Shown: positions 8,234 to 16,015, counted from the first letter of the stretch. The stretch is DNA of 64,000 bases from Cellulosimicrobium protaetiae (GCF_009708005.2 NZ_CP052757.1:3906001-3970000), one strand, 5' to 3'. Translations and numbers: made by a program. The notes: generated by a model from the sequence alone, not told the origin.

Positions 8234-8264
8234 CGCCCCAGCGTAGTTCGCCGCCGACCCGGGG

Positions 8265-9575
8265 TCAGTGGTCGGGCGTCTCCTGGGGGCGCTGGGCCGC
8301 CTGCTGGCCGGCCGAGCCGGCGGCGGTCGGCAGGGGGCGCGTCACACCGACCACGAGCAGCCCGACGACCACCGGGGCCGCGATCACGAGGAGCGCGGCG
8401 CGGTAGCCGACGTGCTCGGCGAGGAACCCGATGAGCGGCGGGCCCATGAAGAACGCGGAGTACCCGATCGTCGCGACGACGCTCACGCGCGCGGCCGCGC
8501 GCGCCGGGTCGTCGGAGGCCGCGCTCATCCCGACGGGGAAGCCGAGCGCGGCACCCATGCCCCACGCGACGACGCCGACCAGCGCGAGCCAGATGTTCGG
8601 CGAGAGCGTGAACAGCAGCAGCCCCACGAGCGCGAGCGCCCCTGATGCCCGCAGAACCACGACGCGCCCGTACCGGTCCAGCAGCCCCGTGCCGAGCAGG
8701 CGCATCCCGGTCATGGCCGTGAGGAACACGGCGAGACCGACGGCGCCCATCGCGTCGGACGTCTCGAACCCGTCGACGACGGCGAGGCCGACCCAGTCGT
8801 TCGCGGCGCCCTCGGTGAGCGCGGCGGCGAGCACGACGAGCCCGATGAGCAGCGTCCGCGGCTCCGTCCACGCGCTCAGGGCGCCGCGCGCGTTCTGCGA
8901 CGCCGTGAGCGGAGCCCCGCTGCCGGCCGCGGCGGCGGGGTCCGCGCCCGCGGCGTCCTGGGACGCGTCGACGGCGACGTGGTCCACCTGACCGGCGGGG
9001 AGGAAGAACCGGACGCACCACAGGACGCCGAGGAGGCTCAGGACCACGGCGGCCGTGAGGTGCGCCTGGACCGGGACGTGCAGCGCGGCCATGAGGGCGC
9101 CGACGCCCGCGCCGGCCATCGTGCCGAAGGAGAAGCCGGCGTGGAAGCGCGGCATGATCGCCTTGCCGAGCCGTTGCTCGACCGCGGCCCCCTCGAGGTT
9201 CATCGCGGCGTCCCACACGCCGGTGCCGATCCCGGCGAGGAAGAGGCCGACGCGCACGACGACGTCCTCCCCCGTCGCCACCCCGGTGACGGCGGTGACG
9301 AGCCCGACGACGTTCGCGACCGCGAACAGCGTGACGGCCCTCGACGCGCCGAGCCGCTGGACGACCATGCCGGAGAGCGGGAGCGCGAGCAGCGACCCGA
9401 CGGCCATGAAGAGCAGCAGGAGGCCCATCTGCGCCTCGGTGAAGCCGAGCGAGTCGCGGACCGCGGGCAGGCGGGACGCCCAGGTCGCGAAGTTGAACCC
9501 GTTGAGGAAGAAGACGGCGAAGACCGACCAGGTGGCGAGGGCGACGACGCGCTGGTCGGTGCGGGCGGGGGTCAT
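8265..9575 (-). CDS. MFS transporter, fucose-permease-like
   Basis: 436 residues with 12 predicted membrane helices of the major facilitator superfamily. MFS signature loops appear in both halves (for example LDRYGRVVVLRASG in the second half). AMNLEGAAVEQRLGKAIMPRFHAGFSFG resembles the YfkF/fucose-permease-like branch (MNxxG then H-x-G). It overlaps the upstream paralogous MFS gene by 4 bases and shares with it the block LSAWxEPRTLLIGLV and the EGxANDWxxLAVVDGF motif, so the pair arose by tandem duplication. It is probably controlled with that gene by the divergent LacI regulator. Substrate unknown; a sugar or drug is possible. Confidence 0.85.
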   Translation of the reverse strand: MTPARTDQRVVALATWSVFAVFFLNGFNFATWASRLPAVRDSLGFTEAQMGLLLLFMAVGSLLALPLSGMVVQRLGASRAVTLFAVANVVGLVTAVTGVATGEDVVVRVGLFLAGIGTGVWDAAMNLEGAAVEQRLGKAIMPRFHAGFSFGTMAGAGVGALMAALHVPVQAHLTAAVVLSLLGVLWCVRFFLPAGQVDHVAVDASQDAAGADPAAAAGSGAPLTASQNARGALSAWTEPRTLLIGLVVLAAALTEGAANDWVGLAVVDGFETSDAMGAVGLAVFLTAMTGMRLLGTGLLDRYGRVVVLRASGALALVGLLLFTLSPNIWLALVGVVAWGMGAALGFPVGMSAASDDPARAAARVSVVATIGYSAFFMGPPLIGFLAEHVGYRAALLVIAAPVVVGLLVVGVTRPLPTAAGSAGQQAAQRPQETPDH

Positions 9576-11227
9576 GCGGAGGTCTCCTCGCGACGGTGCG
9601 ACGGGCGGGTACGGGCACGGCGTGCGGCGCCGCGGTGGGTGCCGACGGCCGCCGAGGTGCGGGCCGAGGTCCGCCGCCGGAGCGGGCCGCGCGCGCGACG
9701 TGCGTCGTCACGACCGTCCGGGCCCGCTCCGTCCGAGGCCTCGCTCGGGTCGTCGGACGGGGCGTCGGCCGGGTGGTCGACGGCGGTCGGGGCGCCCACC
9801 GGTCCATCCTGCACCCCGGGCGCGCCCTCGTCGGCCGGACCCGACGCCGGGCGGGGCGCCCGTGCCCCGGGCGCGGCCGGGGTGCGCAGGGGCGCGACCT
9901 GGCGCGCGAGGAGGACGCTGACGACCATCGCGACCACGATGAGCACGAGCGCGTGGCGCGCGCCCATCGCCTCGGCGGCGAGACCGAGCAGCGGCGGGGC
10001 GGCGAGCGACGCCATCGACGCGAACGCCGAGACGACGGACACGCGGCTCGCGGCGCGCAGCGGCTCGTCGGACGCGGCGGCGATGCCGACGGGCACCGCG
10101 AGCGCCGCGCCGAAGCCCCAGAGCACGACCCCGACCCCGGCGAGCGGGAGCGTGGGCGCGAACCCGAAGAGCAGCAGCCCGGCGATCGAGGCGACGCCCG
10201 AGGCGCGGAGCACGGTGACGCGCCCGAAGCGGTCGATGAGGCGGGTGCCCGCGAGGCGCATGACGGTCATGGCCGCGACGAACGTGCCGAACACGACCGC
10301 GCCGACGGCCTCGGTCTGCGCGAACCCGTCGACGACGGCGAGCGAGAGCCAGTCGTTGGCAGAACCCTCGGACAGCGCGGCGGACAGGATGACGAGGCCG
10401 ATGAGCAGCGTGCGCGGCTCGCGCCACGCCGAGAGCGCAGCCCCGAGCCGGGCTCCGCGGCGCGCGAGCCGGGCACGGAGCCCGGCCGTCTCGACGTCGA
10501 CGACCGCGTCGCCGAGCGCCTCGACCGGGGCCGGCGAGACGGCACCCGGCGCAGGGGTCCGGGCGGGAAGGGTGTCGTGGACCGTGGCGGGGATCGCGGC
10601 GAGTCGCCAGACGGTCGCGATCGTGCCGGTCGCGACGAACTGGACGAGGACCGGGACCTGCGCGTGGGCGCACGCGGCTCCGACGAGCGAGCCGACGACG
10701 GCGCCGATGGAGAACGCGGCGTGGAACTGGGGCAGGATCGTGCGCCCGACGCGCCGTTCGATGCCCGCGCTCTCGACGTTCATCGGGACGTTGCCGAGGG
10801 AGAACGCCATGCCGTTGACGAAGATGCCCGCCGCGAGCAGGGCCACGGATCCGGTGGCGGGGCCGAGGCCGAGCAGCAGGAACGCCACCCCGAACAGCAC
10901 CGCGGACACGCCGAACGCGACCCGACCGCCGAAGCGCGTGACGAAGGGCCCCGCGGCGGTGACCGTCGCGAGCGCGCCGACGGCCCCGGCGAGGAGCACG
11001 ACGCCGAGGTCGGCGGGGGTGAGCCCGAGGGCGTCGCGCACCGAGGGGATGCGCGCGAGCCAGCTCGACATCATCACGCCGTTGAGCGCGAAGACGCCCA
11101 GCAGGACCCAGCGGGCCCGGGTCAGGGCGCGGGGGTCGGACAGGAGGTCGGTCGGTGACGGCGCAGCACCTCCTCGAATCGATTCGATCCGACGGACGAG
11201 GGTGCGCTTCGAATCGATTCGAGGCAT
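9572..11227 (-). CDS. MFS transporter, paralog of the downstream gene, leaderless start under LacI control
   Basis: 551 residues, 12 predicted helices plus a long charged C-terminal tail (about 110 residues rich in Arg, Pro, Asp). The only in-frame start before the first helix is the ATG at 11227. A TTGACG -35 (11258-11263) and CACACT -10 (11235-11240) with 17-bp spacing put transcription start on or next to that ATG, so the mRNA is probably leaderless. As a result the first 20 codons contain two perfect 14-bp palindromes (TCGAATCGATTCGA), best read as LacI operators just downstream of the promoter. The MNVESAGIERRVGRTILPQFHAAFSIG segment position matches the paralog. Substrate unknown. Confidence 0.82.
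   Translation of the reverse strand: MPRIDSKRTLVRRIESIRGGAAPSPTDLLSDPRALTRARWVLLGVFALNGVMMSSWLARIPSVRDALGLTPADLGVVLLAGAVGALATVTAAGPFVTRFGGRVAFGVSAVLFGVAFLLLGLGPATGSVALLAAGIFVNGMAFSLGNVPMNVESAGIERRVGRTILPQFHAAFSIGAVVGSLVGAACAHAQVPVLVQFVATGTIATVWRLAAIPATVHDTLPARTPAPGAVSPAPVEALGDAVVDVETAGLRARLARRGARLGAALSAWREPRTLLIGLVILSAALSEGSANDWLSLAVVDGFAQTEAVGAVVFGTFVAAMTVMRLAGTRLIDRFGRVTVLRASGVASIAGLLLFGFAPTLPLAGVGVVLWGFGAALAVPVGIAAASDEPLRAASRVSVVSAFASMASLAAPPLLGLAAEAMGARHALVLIVVAMVVSVLLARQVAPLRTPAAPGARAPRPASGPADEGAPGVQDGPVGAPTAVDHPADAPSDDPSEASDGAGPDGRDDARRARGPLRRRTSARTSAAVGTHRGAARRARTRPSHRREETSA
11174..11187. promoter_or_regulatory. LacI-family operator copy 1
   Basis: Perfect palindrome TCGAATCGATTCGA with the central CG typical of LacI-family sites. 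It is identical to the copy at 11209-11222; centres are 35 bp apart. It lies inside the 5' end of the MFS gene, beside a divergently encoded LacI protein. Confidence 0.8.
11209..11222. promoter_or_regulatory. LacI-family operator copy 2
   Basis: Second identical palindrome TCGAATCGATTCGA, 5 bases inside the MFS start codon and directly downstream of the predicted transcription start. Repressor bound here would block initiation or early elongation. Confidence 0.8.
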
Positions 11228-11299
11228 GGTCACCAGTGTGCGGGTACGCTGGCCGCGCGTCAATCGAGAATCCCGCGCGCGCGGGAGGCAGGGAGCGTG
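11228..11299. promoter_or_regulatory. divergent promoter region between MFS gene and lacI-type gene
   Basis: Minus-strand promoter: -35 TTGACG (11258-11263, read on the minus strand), -10 CACACT (11235-11240). For the plus strand a possible -10 TACGCT lies at 11245-11250 without a clear -35. A self-complementary CCCGCGCGCGCGGG (11272-11285) precedes the ribosome site of the regulator. Confidence 0.5.
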
Positions 11300-12439
11300 A
11301 TGAGCGACACCCCCGGGAACCGGGAGCCCGCGGCGGGACAGCCGGCCCACCGCCCCACGCTCGCGAAGGTCGCCGAGCTCGCGGGCGTCTCCGTCTCGAC
11401 CGCGTCGCTCGCCTTCTCCGGCGCGGGGCCGATCACCCCGGAGACGCGGGCGCGCGTGCTCGACGCCGCGAAGGAGCTCGGGTACACCGGCCCCAACCCG
11501 CTCGGCCGCCAGCTCCGGTCCGGCCGGTCTGGCGTCGTCGGCGTCGTCGTCGGCGACCAGCTCCGCCGCGCGTTCCGGGACCCCGTCGCCGTCCAGGTGC
11601 TCGACGGCCTCGTCTCGACCCTCGGCGAGAACGGGCTCGGGGTGCTCCTCATCCCCGGCATCCCGTCCGACGACCCGGCCCGCGCCGTCGACCCCCTCGT
11701 CGAGAGCGCCGCGATGGACGTCGCCGTGCTCGTCTGGGGCGTGGGTTCGGACGACGCGACGCTCGCCGCCCTCCAGCGCCGCGGCGTGCCGGTCGTCATC
11801 GGGGAGGGGCGCGCCGTCGAGGGCACCCCGCTCGTCGCGATCCGCGACCGCGCCGGGACGGCCGACGTCGTGCGGCACCTCGTCGACCTCGGCCACACGC
11901 GCGTCGCGGAGGTCTCGCTCCCCCTCGACAACTCCGACCGCAGCGGCCCGATCGACGCGCAGCGGCTCGCCCAGGTGGACCGCACGCCGACGGCCAACCG
12001 GCTCGCGGGCGTGCGCGACGTCGTCGAGCCCGTCGCGAGCTGGGAGACCGAGGCGTCGCTCGTCGAGCACGGCCGCTCCGCCACGCTCGCCCTGCTGGGC
12101 AGCACCGCCGCGGACGGGACGACCGAGGCCGCCGACCCCGCGACGCGCCCGACCGCCGTGATCGCCCACTCCGACCTGCTCGCCGCGGGCGCGCTGCTCG
12201 CCGCGCGCGAGCTCGGCCTGCGCGTGCCCGACGACGTCTCGGTCGCCGGGTTCGACGGGCTCGACCTCCCGTGGCTCGCTCCCGACGTCCTCACGAGCGT
12301 CCACCAGCCGCTCGCCCGCAAGGGCTCCGAGCTGGGCCTCGCCGTGATCCGCCAGCTCGCGGGCGAGGCGCCGACGACGGTCGAGCTCGACGTGGAGCTG
12401 GTGGTGGGGACGACGACCGGCCCCGCCCCCACCACCTGA
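11300..12439 (+). CDS. LacI-family transcriptional regulator
   Basis: 379 residues. N-terminal LacI helix-turn-helix with hinge (residues about 15-70: PTLAKVAELAGVSVSTASLAFSG, TPETRARVLDAAKELGY) and a periplasmic-binding-like ligand domain (about 75-375) with VVGVVVGD, ELGLRVPDDVSVAGFDG and the usual LTSVHQPLARKGSELG end. The ligand is probably a sugar (family knowledge). ATG 11300 is preferred over GTG 11297 because of spacing to GGGAG. It is divergent from the two MFS genes and adjacent to two perfect operators. Whether it also acts on the neighbouring secreted protein is doubtful, since that gene carries a different, CebR-type box. Confidence 0.92.
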   Translation: MSDTPGNREPAAGQPAHRPTLAKVAELAGVSVSTASLAFSGAGPITPETRARVLDAAKELGYTGPNPLGRQLRSGRSGVVGVVVGDQLRRAFRDPVAVQVLDGLVSTLGENGLGVLLIPGIPSDDPARAVDPLVESAAMDVAVLVWGVGSDDATLAALQRRGVPVVIGEGRAVEGTPLVAIRDRAGTADVVRHLVDLGHTRVAEVSLPLDNSDRSGPIDAQRLAQVDRTPTANRLAGVRDVVEPVASWETEASLVEHGRSATLALLGSTAADGTTEAADPATRPTAVIAHSDLLAAGALLAARELGLRVPDDVSVAGFDGLDLPWLAPDVLTSVHQPLARKGSELGLAVIRQLAGEAPTTVELDVELVVGTTTGPAPTT

Positions 12440-12465
12440 CCCCGGACACCCAGGACCCGGGTCAG
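12436..12465. terminator. short hairpin containing both stop codons
   Basis: CTGACCC (12436-12442) pairs with GGGTCAG (12459-12465); each arm contains the TGA stop of one of the two convergent genes. The stem is weak, so terminator function is tentative. Confidence 0.35.
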
Positions 12466-13997
12466 CCCAGCCGGCCGGGCTGCAACGGGTTCGCCCCCGC
12501 CGCGGCCATGAGGTACCACGACGTCGCGCCGACGTGCTGCACCTGGAAGTACCCGAACCCGAAGCCCGAGTCGATCAGGCTCGACGCCGCGACGACGCCC
12601 GACCGCTCCGGCAGCACGGCGCCACCGATCGTCTGACCTGCGCCGACCCCTTCTTGCGCGCCCTGCACCTCGCGCAGCAGGCCCTCGGCGCGGACCCGGT
12701 CGTCGTCCCGCTCGCAGCCCCGGCGCCCGCGCCGCCGGTCGTCGCGGTTCCCGCGCCCTCGTGCCCCGCGGTCCGCGAGCGCCGACGCGAGCTGCGCCGT
12801 CCCCTCGAGCCACACCCCCTGCTGGTGCACCGGCAGCCCGTTGTACGACGCGGTCGACGTGAGGCTCGCGCTCGAGAACGTCACGCCCTCGACGACCGTG
12901 CCCGCGGGGAGCTGCGACAGCCCCTCACCTGCGACGTCGCGCGCGGCCAGCGCGTCGTCCGCCCAGTCGAGCGCGCGGGCGTAGCGCCGCTCGCGCAGCG
13001 CGAGCCACCCCCACGTCTGCGGGTCCAGCGGGAGCGGGTCCCGGTTGATCTCGGTGCCGTCGTTCGTGCCGGTGTACAGGTAGCCGCCGTCGGGCTCCCA
13101 CATGCGGTCGACGAACGCGCGCGCGTGCTCGGCGGCACGGCTCCAGCGTCGGTCGCGCGTCGCGGACCCGAGCTGGCGGAAGAACGCGACGCAGTCGACG
13201 TTGTGCTCGGTCGAGCCGTTGGGTATCGGGGCGTTCGCGCCGTCCACCCCGAACGAGAACCCGCCGAGGGGCGCCTGCGACCACGTGTTCGCGACGATCC
13301 ACTCGCCGATCCGCCGCGCGGCGGCCAGGTAGCGCCGCTCGCGCGTCACCGCGTGGAGGTGCAGCAGGGCGATGCCCGGCCAGGCCATGTCTCCCACCGC
13401 CGTCCCGAGGAAGCCGAACTGCCACCCGACGTTCGCCGTGCCGTCGGGCAGGACGAGACCGTGCTCCTGCGGCGTGCCGTCGTAGAAGGTGTACGGCCCG
13501 ACGTTGTACGCCTGGCGCAGCCGGCCGTCGTCGTGGTCGGGGTCGTTCTCGAGGGCGAACACGAGCCCGTCGCCGAGCGCCCGCGCGCGATCGAGGTGGC
13601 GCCGGCCCGCGGTGAGCGTCGCGAGCACCGCGAGGGCGTTGTCGTAGACGAACGCCGTCGAGAACAGGCCGAGCTGGTCGGCGTACGACTGGGCGAGGCG
13701 CGGGCCGGGGTTGACGTCGGGGTAGGCGTCGGTCGCCGCGGCGAGGAAGCCGTGGGCGCGCTGGACCGACGCCGCGCGGCCCCGCGCAGGGCCGCCGGCC
13801 GTCTGCCCGACGGCGCCCCTCACCGCGGGCAAGGTCGCGCCCGGTCGTGCTGCCGCCGGGCTCGCCGTGAGCCCGGCGAGCGCGAGCGCCCCGCCGAGCG
13901 CGAGGACCGTGCGCCGGTCGACGCCGCGAGCGAGCGCGGGGGCGTTCTCGCGACGGCCGGGTGCATGGGGTGCGGGTGGGCCGGCGTGCTGGGTCAT
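12462..13997 (-). CDS. Tat-exported six-hairpin glycosidase-like protein
   Basis: 511 residues. A twin-arginine signal (DRRTVLALGGALALAGLTASPAAA, near residues 27-50; shown here only as DRRTVLALGG) directs folded export. The mature part has repeated helical hairpins with aromatic and acidic motifs (YDNALAVLATL, YNVGPYTFYDG, GDMAWPGIALLHL, GGYLYTGTND, QTWGWLAL, SYNGLPVHQQGVWLEGTAQLA) typical of (alpha/alpha)6 barrel glycosidases and epimerases. The exact family is not recognised. An Arg-rich, low-complexity insert (GARGRGNRDDRRRGRRG) interrupts the fold before the conserved C-terminus. The ATG at 13997 has a GAAGGAGA ribosome site. A CebR-like operator 45 bp upstream suggests cello-oligosaccharide control. 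Confidence 0.75.
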   Translation of the reverse strand: MTQHAGPPAPHAPGRRENAPALARGVDRRTVLALGGALALAGLTASPAAARPGATLPAVRGAVGQTAGGPARGRAASVQRAHGFLAAATDAYPDVNPGPRLAQSYADQLGLFSTAFVYDNALAVLATLTAGRRHLDRARALGDGLVFALENDPDHDDGRLRQAYNVGPYTFYDGTPQEHGLVLPDGTANVGWQFGFLGTAVGDMAWPGIALLHLHAVTRERRYLAAARRIGEWIVANTWSQAPLGGFSFGVDGANAPIPNGSTEHNVDCVAFFRQLGSATRDRRWSRAAEHARAFVDRMWEPDGGYLYTGTNDGTEINRDPLPLDPQTWGWLALRERRYARALDWADDALAARDVAGEGLSQLPAGTVVEGVTFSSASLTSTASYNGLPVHQQGVWLEGTAQLASALADRGARGRGNRDDRRRGRRGCERDDDRVRAEGLLREVQGAQEGVGAGQTIGGAVLPERSGVVAASSLIDSGFGFGYFQVQHVGATSWYLMAAAGANPLQPGRLG

Positions 13998-14041
13998 GAG
14001 CGTCTCCTTCGACGTCGTCAGTGCGGCACGACGCACGCTAG

Positions 14042-14055
14042 TGGGAGCGTTCCCA
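14042..14055. promoter_or_regulatory. CebR/CelR-like operator
   Basis: TGGGAGCGTTCCCA, one base from the TGGGAGCGCTCCCA box bound by CelR of Thermobifida and CebR of Streptomyces, which repress cellulase and cellobiose-uptake genes (established knowledge). It lies 45 bp upstream of the Tat-exported protein start. A TAGCGT -10 candidate follows directly on the minus strand. Confidence 0.75.
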
Positions 14056-14133
14056 CGACGGAAGGGGGCATGCCGAGCTGAACCGTGCCGAATCTCCCGC
14101 CGCGCGTGCGTGCCGCACGTCTCGACCGGGACG

Positions 14134-14169
14134 ACGAGGGCGCCGCACCCGGGGGTGCGGCGCCCTCGT
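14134..14169 (-). terminator. terminator of the MaoC/FAS1-like gene pair
   Basis: Perfect arms of 16 bp (14134-14149, 14154-14169) with a 4-base loop, 39 bp downstream of the MaoC gene stop. No T-tract. Confidence 0.75.
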
Positions 14170-14207
14170 GACGTCAGAAGTGCGTGGTCACCCAGGGCGA
14201 CCGCGGT

Positions 14208-14654
14208 TCAGAGGCGGACGACCGCCTGCGTCTTGCCGAGCACGCGCGCGCCCTCGAAGGTGACCGTGAGGTCGACGCGGACGGTGCCGGCGTCGGCGTC
14301 GATCGTACCGACGGTCCCGGTGACCTCGAGCGTCGCGACGCCGGGGTTCGGCACCGGCACGGGGCGCGTGAAGCGCGTCTGGTAGTCGACGACGGCGCCC
14401 GGGTCGCCGGCCCAGTCCTCGACCAGCGCCACGGCGGCGCCCATGGTGAACATGCCGTGCGCGATGACGCCCGGCAGGCCGACCTCGGCCGCGAAGGCGT
14501 CGTTCCAGTGGATGGGGTTGAAGTCGCCGCTCGCGCCGGCGTATCGCACGAGGCGGGCGCGGTCGACCTCGACCGTGCGCGTACCGATCACGTCGCCGAC
14601 GGTCAGATCGGTGAGAGCCGGGCGCGTGGGCGTCGGGGTCGCGTCGGTGCTCAT
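14208..14654 (-). CDS. MaoC-family (R)-hydratase/dehydratase, HadB-like
   Basis: 148 residues, single hot-dog domain. The hydratase motif YAGASGDFNPIHWND contains the catalytic Asp and His and is followed by GLPGVIAHGMFTMG. With the upstream partner it should form a heterodimeric 3-hydroxyacyl thioester dehydratase, comparable to HadAB of the mycobacterial FAS-II system, or act in a related acyl-chain pathway. The ATG at 14654 overlaps the stop of the partner gene by 4 bases. The product of the pathway in this organism is not known. Confidence 0.88.
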   Translation of the reverse strand: MSTDATPTPTRPALTDLTVGDVIGTRTVEVDRARLVRYAGASGDFNPIHWNDAFAAEVGLPGVIAHGMFTMGAAVALVEDWAGDPGAVVDYQTRFTRPVPVPNPGVATLEVTGTVGTIDADAGTVRVDLTVTFEGARVLGKTQAVVRL

Positions 14655-15112
14655 GCGCCCTCCCCGCGGACGGCGAGGGTGGAGGTGACGGTCGAGACCG
14701 GCTCGGTGCCGCCGTCGGGCAGGGCCGCGGCGATCTCGCAGCGCGTGGTGACCATCGCGAGGCCGGCCCGCTCGACGATCGAGTCCACGTGCAGCACGGT
14801 CACGAGCTCGTCGCCCGCGACGATCGGCCGGTGGTGCGTGAAGCGCTCGTCCGCGTGGACGACGCGCGAGAAGTCGATGCCCGCCTCCGGGTCCTCGATG
14901 AGCTGCCCCTCCGCCCGCTGGGCGACGACGACCGCGAAGGTCGGAGGTGCGACGAGGTCCGGATAGCCCGCACCCCGCGCCGCCACGAGGTCGTGGTGCA
15001 CGGGGTGGGTGGCGCCGACGGCGCCGGAGAACTCCCGCAGCTTCTCGCGTCCCACCGAGTACGGCGCGTTGGCGGGGTACTCGCGGCCGACGTAGGCCAG
15101 GTTGACGCTCAC
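14651..15112 (-). CDS. FAS1-like dehydratase-domain protein, HadA-like
   Basis: 153 residues with an N-terminal MaoC-like (FAS1-type) hot-dog fold: YVGREYPANAPYSVGREKL, FSGAVGATHPVHHD, PPTFAVVVA, VVHADERFTHHRPIVAGDEL. It lacks the full Asp/His hydratase motif that the downstream partner carries, as expected for the substrate-binding subunit of an A/B heterodimer. The start is GTG 15112 with a poor ribosome site, 28 bp behind rpmG, so it is probably co-transcribed with rpmG. Confidence 0.85.
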   Translation of the reverse strand: MSVNLAYVGREYPANAPYSVGREKLREFSGAVGATHPVHHDLVAARGAGYPDLVAPPTFAVVVAQRAEGQLIEDPEAGIDFSRVVHADERFTHHRPIVAGDELVTVLHVDSIVERAGLAMVTTRCEIAAALPDGGTEPVSTVTSTLAVRGEGA

Positions 15113-15140
15113 TGCGGGGCGCGGGCGCGGAGCCGGAGGC

Positions 15141-15311
15141 TCAGCGGGTCTCGCGGTGCGCGGTGTGCTTGCCGCAGCGCGGGCAGAACTTCGCGAGCTC
15201 CAGGCGGTCCGGGTCGTTGCGACGGTTCTTCTTCGTGATGTAGTTGCGCTCCTTGCAGTCCACGCAGGCCAGCGTGATCTTGGGGCGAACGTCAGCGCTC
15301 TTGCTTGCCAC
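15141..15311 (-). CDS. rpmG: 50S ribosomal protein L33
   Basis: 56 residues of the large ribosomal subunit. The sequence contains [20 protein letters not shown] and FCPRCGKHT, so both CxxC pairs (Cys16/19 and Cys43/46) of the zinc-binding paralog are present; such C+ forms are replaced by C- forms under zinc limitation in many bacteria. The GTG start at 15311 has a GAGAGGTGG ribosome site. It sits between the tRNA cluster and the dehydratase pair, a common actinobacterial arrangement. Confidence 0.95.
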   Translation of the reverse strand: MASKSADVRPKITLACVDCKERNYITKKNRRNDPDRLELAKFCPRCGKHTAHRETR

Positions 15312-15360
15312 GGTTGTGAGCCACCTCTCGCGCCTCCGGAGGGCGCATGTGCTGTGCAGG

Positions 15361-15385
15361 TCGCACGACGCCGGCCGCCGTGCGA
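15361..15385 (-). terminator. possible tRNA-Met terminator
   Basis: TCGCACG (15361-15367) pairs with CGTGCGA (15379-15385), 12 bp downstream of the tRNA-Met 3' end on the minus strand. The stem is short. Confidence 0.4.
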
Positions 15386-15396
15386 GTTGTCGAAAG

Positions 15397-15473
15397 TGGT
15401 AGCGGAGGCGGGGATCGAACCCGCGACCTCACGATTATGAGTCGTGCGCTCTAACCATCTGAGCTACCCCGCC
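15397..15473 (-). tRNA. tRNA-Met (CAT), elongator type
   Basis: 77 bases including an encoded CCA. Cloverleaf: acceptor GGCGGGG with CTCCGCT (wobble pairs included), D-arm GCTC/GAGC, anticodon stem CACGA/TCGTG with loop CTCATAA, T-loop GTTCGATC. The 5' G-C paired end indicates elongator rather than initiator tRNA. Confidence 0.95.
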
Positions 15474-15535
15474 GCGTGACTGAACGCGAGGCCGTCTCGC
15501 CAGTATTCCAGCAAGACGACCCCGCGTCACCACAG

Positions 15536-15608
15536 AGCCCCGAAAGGGAATCGAACCCTTGACCTTCTCCTTACCATGGAGACGCTCTGCCGACTGAGCT
15601 ATCGGGGC
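15536..15608 (-). tRNA. tRNA-Thr (GGT)
   Basis: 73 bases without encoded CCA. Acceptor GCCCCGA pairs with TCGGGGC; anticodon loop ATGGTAA reads GGT; T-loop GTTCGATT. A TAAAGT -10-like box lies about 10 bp upstream. Confidence 0.95.
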
Positions 15609-15632
15609 AGCGCGGAAAACTTTACACGGAAC

Positions 15633-15658
15633 ACGGCGCCGAACGAAATCGGCGCCGT
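15633..15658 (-). terminator. hairpin between tRNA-Tyr and tRNA-Thr
   Basis: ACGGCGCCGA-N6-TCGGCGCCGT, perfect 10-bp arms, upstream of tRNA-Thr. It may be a backup terminator for tRNA-Tyr or sit within the tRNA-Thr promoter. The remaining bases between 15609 and 15775 hold no gene that I can see. Confidence 0.4.
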
Positions 15659-15775
15659 TCCGCCGTTCCTGGGCCTTCCATCACCGCTCCGCGCCGGCGT
15701 CGCGCACCCGTCCGACGACGTCGGGGGTTGCGCGCGACGCGGAGAGGCGTGGTGACGACGGACCCGAGCAGACGA

Positions 15776-15809
15776 CGACGGGGCGCCACCCGCAGGTGAC
15801 GCCCCGTCG
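15776..15809 (-). terminator. tRNA-Tyr terminator
   Basis: CGACGGGGCG (15776-15785) pairs with CGCCCCGTCG (15800-15809), beginning 7 bp beyond the 3' end of tRNA-Tyr. Confidence 0.7.
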
Positions 15810-15815
15810 CTCCGG

Positions 15816-15897
15816 TGGCAGGTGAGGGATTCGAACCCCCGAAGGCTGAGCCGTCTGATTTACAGTCAGATCCCTTTGGCCGCTCGGGCAACCTGCC
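15816..15897 (-). tRNA. tRNA-Tyr (GTA)
   Basis: 82 bases, class II with a long variable arm. Acceptor GGCAGGT pairs with ACCTGCC; anticodon stem CTGAC/GTCAG-like with loop reading GTA; T-loop GTTCGAAT. No complete CCA is encoded. A TATCGT -10-like box is seen about 65 bp upstream (15963-15968, minus strand). Confidence 0.95.
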
Positions 15898-16015
15898 GTG
15901 TGGAGTTGTCGCTCGCCGGGACGGACTGCACGTGGTGCAGCCCCTGCCGTGCGGGCGAGCCAACGATACAGCCCCGCCGGACCAGGTGCGAAATCCGGGT
16001 CCCGGCGACCGTCCG

